Assembly (NCBI GenBank): GCA_002387605.1
Contig: DGJU01000018.1
Location: 1 to 7,486, forward strand
Direction of reading: 5' to 3'
From: Alphaproteobacteria bacterium UBA4588
GTDB lineage: Bacteria; Pseudomonadota; Alphaproteobacteria; Puniceispirillales; Puniceispirillaceae
Length of the DNA: 7,486 nucleotides
A program made the position numbers and the translations under genes. Numbering within the stretch: position 1 is the stretch's first letter; each line of letters begins with the position of its first letter. Positions 6,591-7,486 of the stretch are shown piece after piece. The notes beneath the pieces are model-generated. The model ran no database searches and was not told where the DNA came from. It was given only the letters and a program-made list of their open reading frames with translations.

Positions 6591-7479
6591 TAAGAGTGAC
6601 AGCCTTTGCGGGCACCCATCCCTTCATATGGTAACAATTTCAGGTGAGGGCGCCGGAGAATTTCTAAATGATATTCTAACCGCCCAGATTGAAACATTAC
6701 CGCGCGGGCTCGCGCGGGCCGCCTGCCTGCTTTCACCGCAAGGGCGTATCCTGTTTGACATGCTCGTCCTCTGCTTGGGGCCAGACCAGTTTGGTTTAGT
6801 AAGCGAAACAGACCAGATAGGCCCGCTCGCCAAAAAGCTGATGCTCTATCGACTGCGCCGAAAGCTCAGCATAACACAAGATACAACATCCTGTTTTGCC
6901 CACATCTGGAACGGGACTGACGCACCAGACGAATCATGGCAGCCATTTGATGATGAACGTCATCCTGCCCTTGGCCGCCTGCTTATGGGGAGCGCCAGCG
7001 CGGCACTCCCTGATGATAAGGACTGGCAGAAACAGCGGATTGAGCTTGGCATACCGCAAGGCTCAACTGACCTAACGCCAAACCGTGCCTTGATGCTAGA
7101 AGCTGGTCTGCAGCATTTGAGTGCTGTTGATTTTAAAAAAGGGTGCTATGTCGGCCAGGAAGTAACCGCCCGCACTCATTATCGTGGCCTTGTAAAACGG
7201 CGGCTCTTTCCGGTGGCATCTGAGAGCCATCACCTGACGTCTGGCGATGAGATATATTATAAAAACCAGCAGGGTGATGATAAGCTAGTTGGCGTCTGCC
7301 ATTCGGTTATATCTGAGGAGACGGGCAGTGTGGCACTAGCCTCTGTAAGGCTTGATGCTGTTGCTGGCCTGCTAGATGGGACCGGCGCGTTGCATTCCGC
7401 GGGTACCCCCCTTCGCCTGTCTGTGCCAGACTGGATGCATCCTCTGCCCGGGTTTGACAAGGAGACACCTGATAGCTGA
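6583..7479 (+). CDS. ygfZ: YgfZ/GcvT-like folate-binding protein (Iba57-type)
   Basis: A 298-residue cytoplasmic protein of the YgfZ/Iba57 family, tetrahydrofolate-binding relatives of the glycine-cleavage T protein. In E. coli and mitochondria these act in assembly or repair of certain Fe-S enzymes, including radical-SAM tRNA-modifying MiaB. The diagnostic motif KGCYVGQEVTAR is at 186-197, with the conserved cysteine at 188. The N-terminal part has the family pattern SGEGAGEFLNDILT at about 20-33 and LSPQGRILFD at about 50-59, and a small C-terminal barrel follows (the region around VASVRLDAVAGL-like sequence near the end). The length is typical. I chose ATG 6583 because of AGGAA nine bases upstream and because homology begins soon after. 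It overlaps the upstream gene by 8 bases, so it is probably the last or a middle gene of the MFS operon. Only seven bases follow the stop codon in the window. Confidence 0.93.
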   Translation: MSDKSDSLCGHPSLHMVTISGEGAGEFLNDILTAQIETLPRGLARAACLLSPQGRILFDMLVLCLGPDQFGLVSETDQIGPLAKKLMLYRLRRKLSITQDTTSCFAHIWNGTDAPDESWQPFDDERHPALGRLLMGSASAALPDDKDWQKQRIELGIPQGSTDLTPNRALMLEAGLQHLSAVDFKKGCYVGQEVTARTHYRGLVKRRLFPVASESHHLTSGDEIYYKNQQGDDKLVGVCHSVISEETGSVALASVRLDAVAGLLDGTGALHSAGTPLRLSVPDWMHPLPGFDKETPDS

Positions 7480-7486
7480 CTTTCAT

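Noticed and set aside
7484..7486. CAT at the right edge as the start codon of a minus-strand gene
   Set aside because: Three bases at the window edge cannot support a gene. It would also have to read back into the end of the YgfZ-like gene.

Overview
The window is protein-coding almost throughout and has an ordinary chromosomal look. It carries seven genes in three blocks, with no RNA gene, insertion sequence, phage gene or CRISPR array that I can see. Base composition is roughly balanced and similar across the genes, so nothing stands out as recently acquired. The protein set (an M3B-type oligoendopeptidase, a GMC flavoenzyme, a YgfZ/GcvT-like folate protein with the KGCYVGQE motif, and an LrgA/LrgB pair) and the sequence style suggest an alphaproteobacterium, perhaps a marine one of the SAR116 type. 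That placement is inferred from general resemblance, not from a marker gene.

Region 1 (1-1087, plus strand) is a two-gene overlapping operon, lrgA/cidA-like then lrgB/cidB-like. It encodes a small membrane protein and its larger membrane partner, a pair now linked in several organisms to transport of small organic acids such as pyruvate or glycolate.

Region 2 (1106-4606, minus strand) converges on region 1 with an 18-base gap. It holds a GMC-family FAD alcohol dehydrogenase/oxidase followed, 111 bases downstream, by a cytoplasmic oligoendopeptidase F. The gap between them contains a good ribosome binding site, a perfect 5-bp inverted repeat and a possible -10 box, so pepF may have its own promoter.

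Region 3 (about 4837-7479, plus strand) diverges from the GMC gene. It is a tightly overlapping three-gene unit: a 12-helix MFS transporter, a small secreted protein with six cysteines in its mature part, and a YgfZ/Iba57-like folate-binding protein. The stop and start codons overlap at both junctions (1 nt and 8 nt), which implies co-transcription and probably coupled translation.

I found no convincing novel multi-gene system. The least explained items are the unrecognised secreted six-cysteine protein between the transporter and YgfZ, the His/His active-site pair of the GMC enzyme, the inverted repeat ahead of pepF, and a 15-bp tandem repeat upstream of the transporter.
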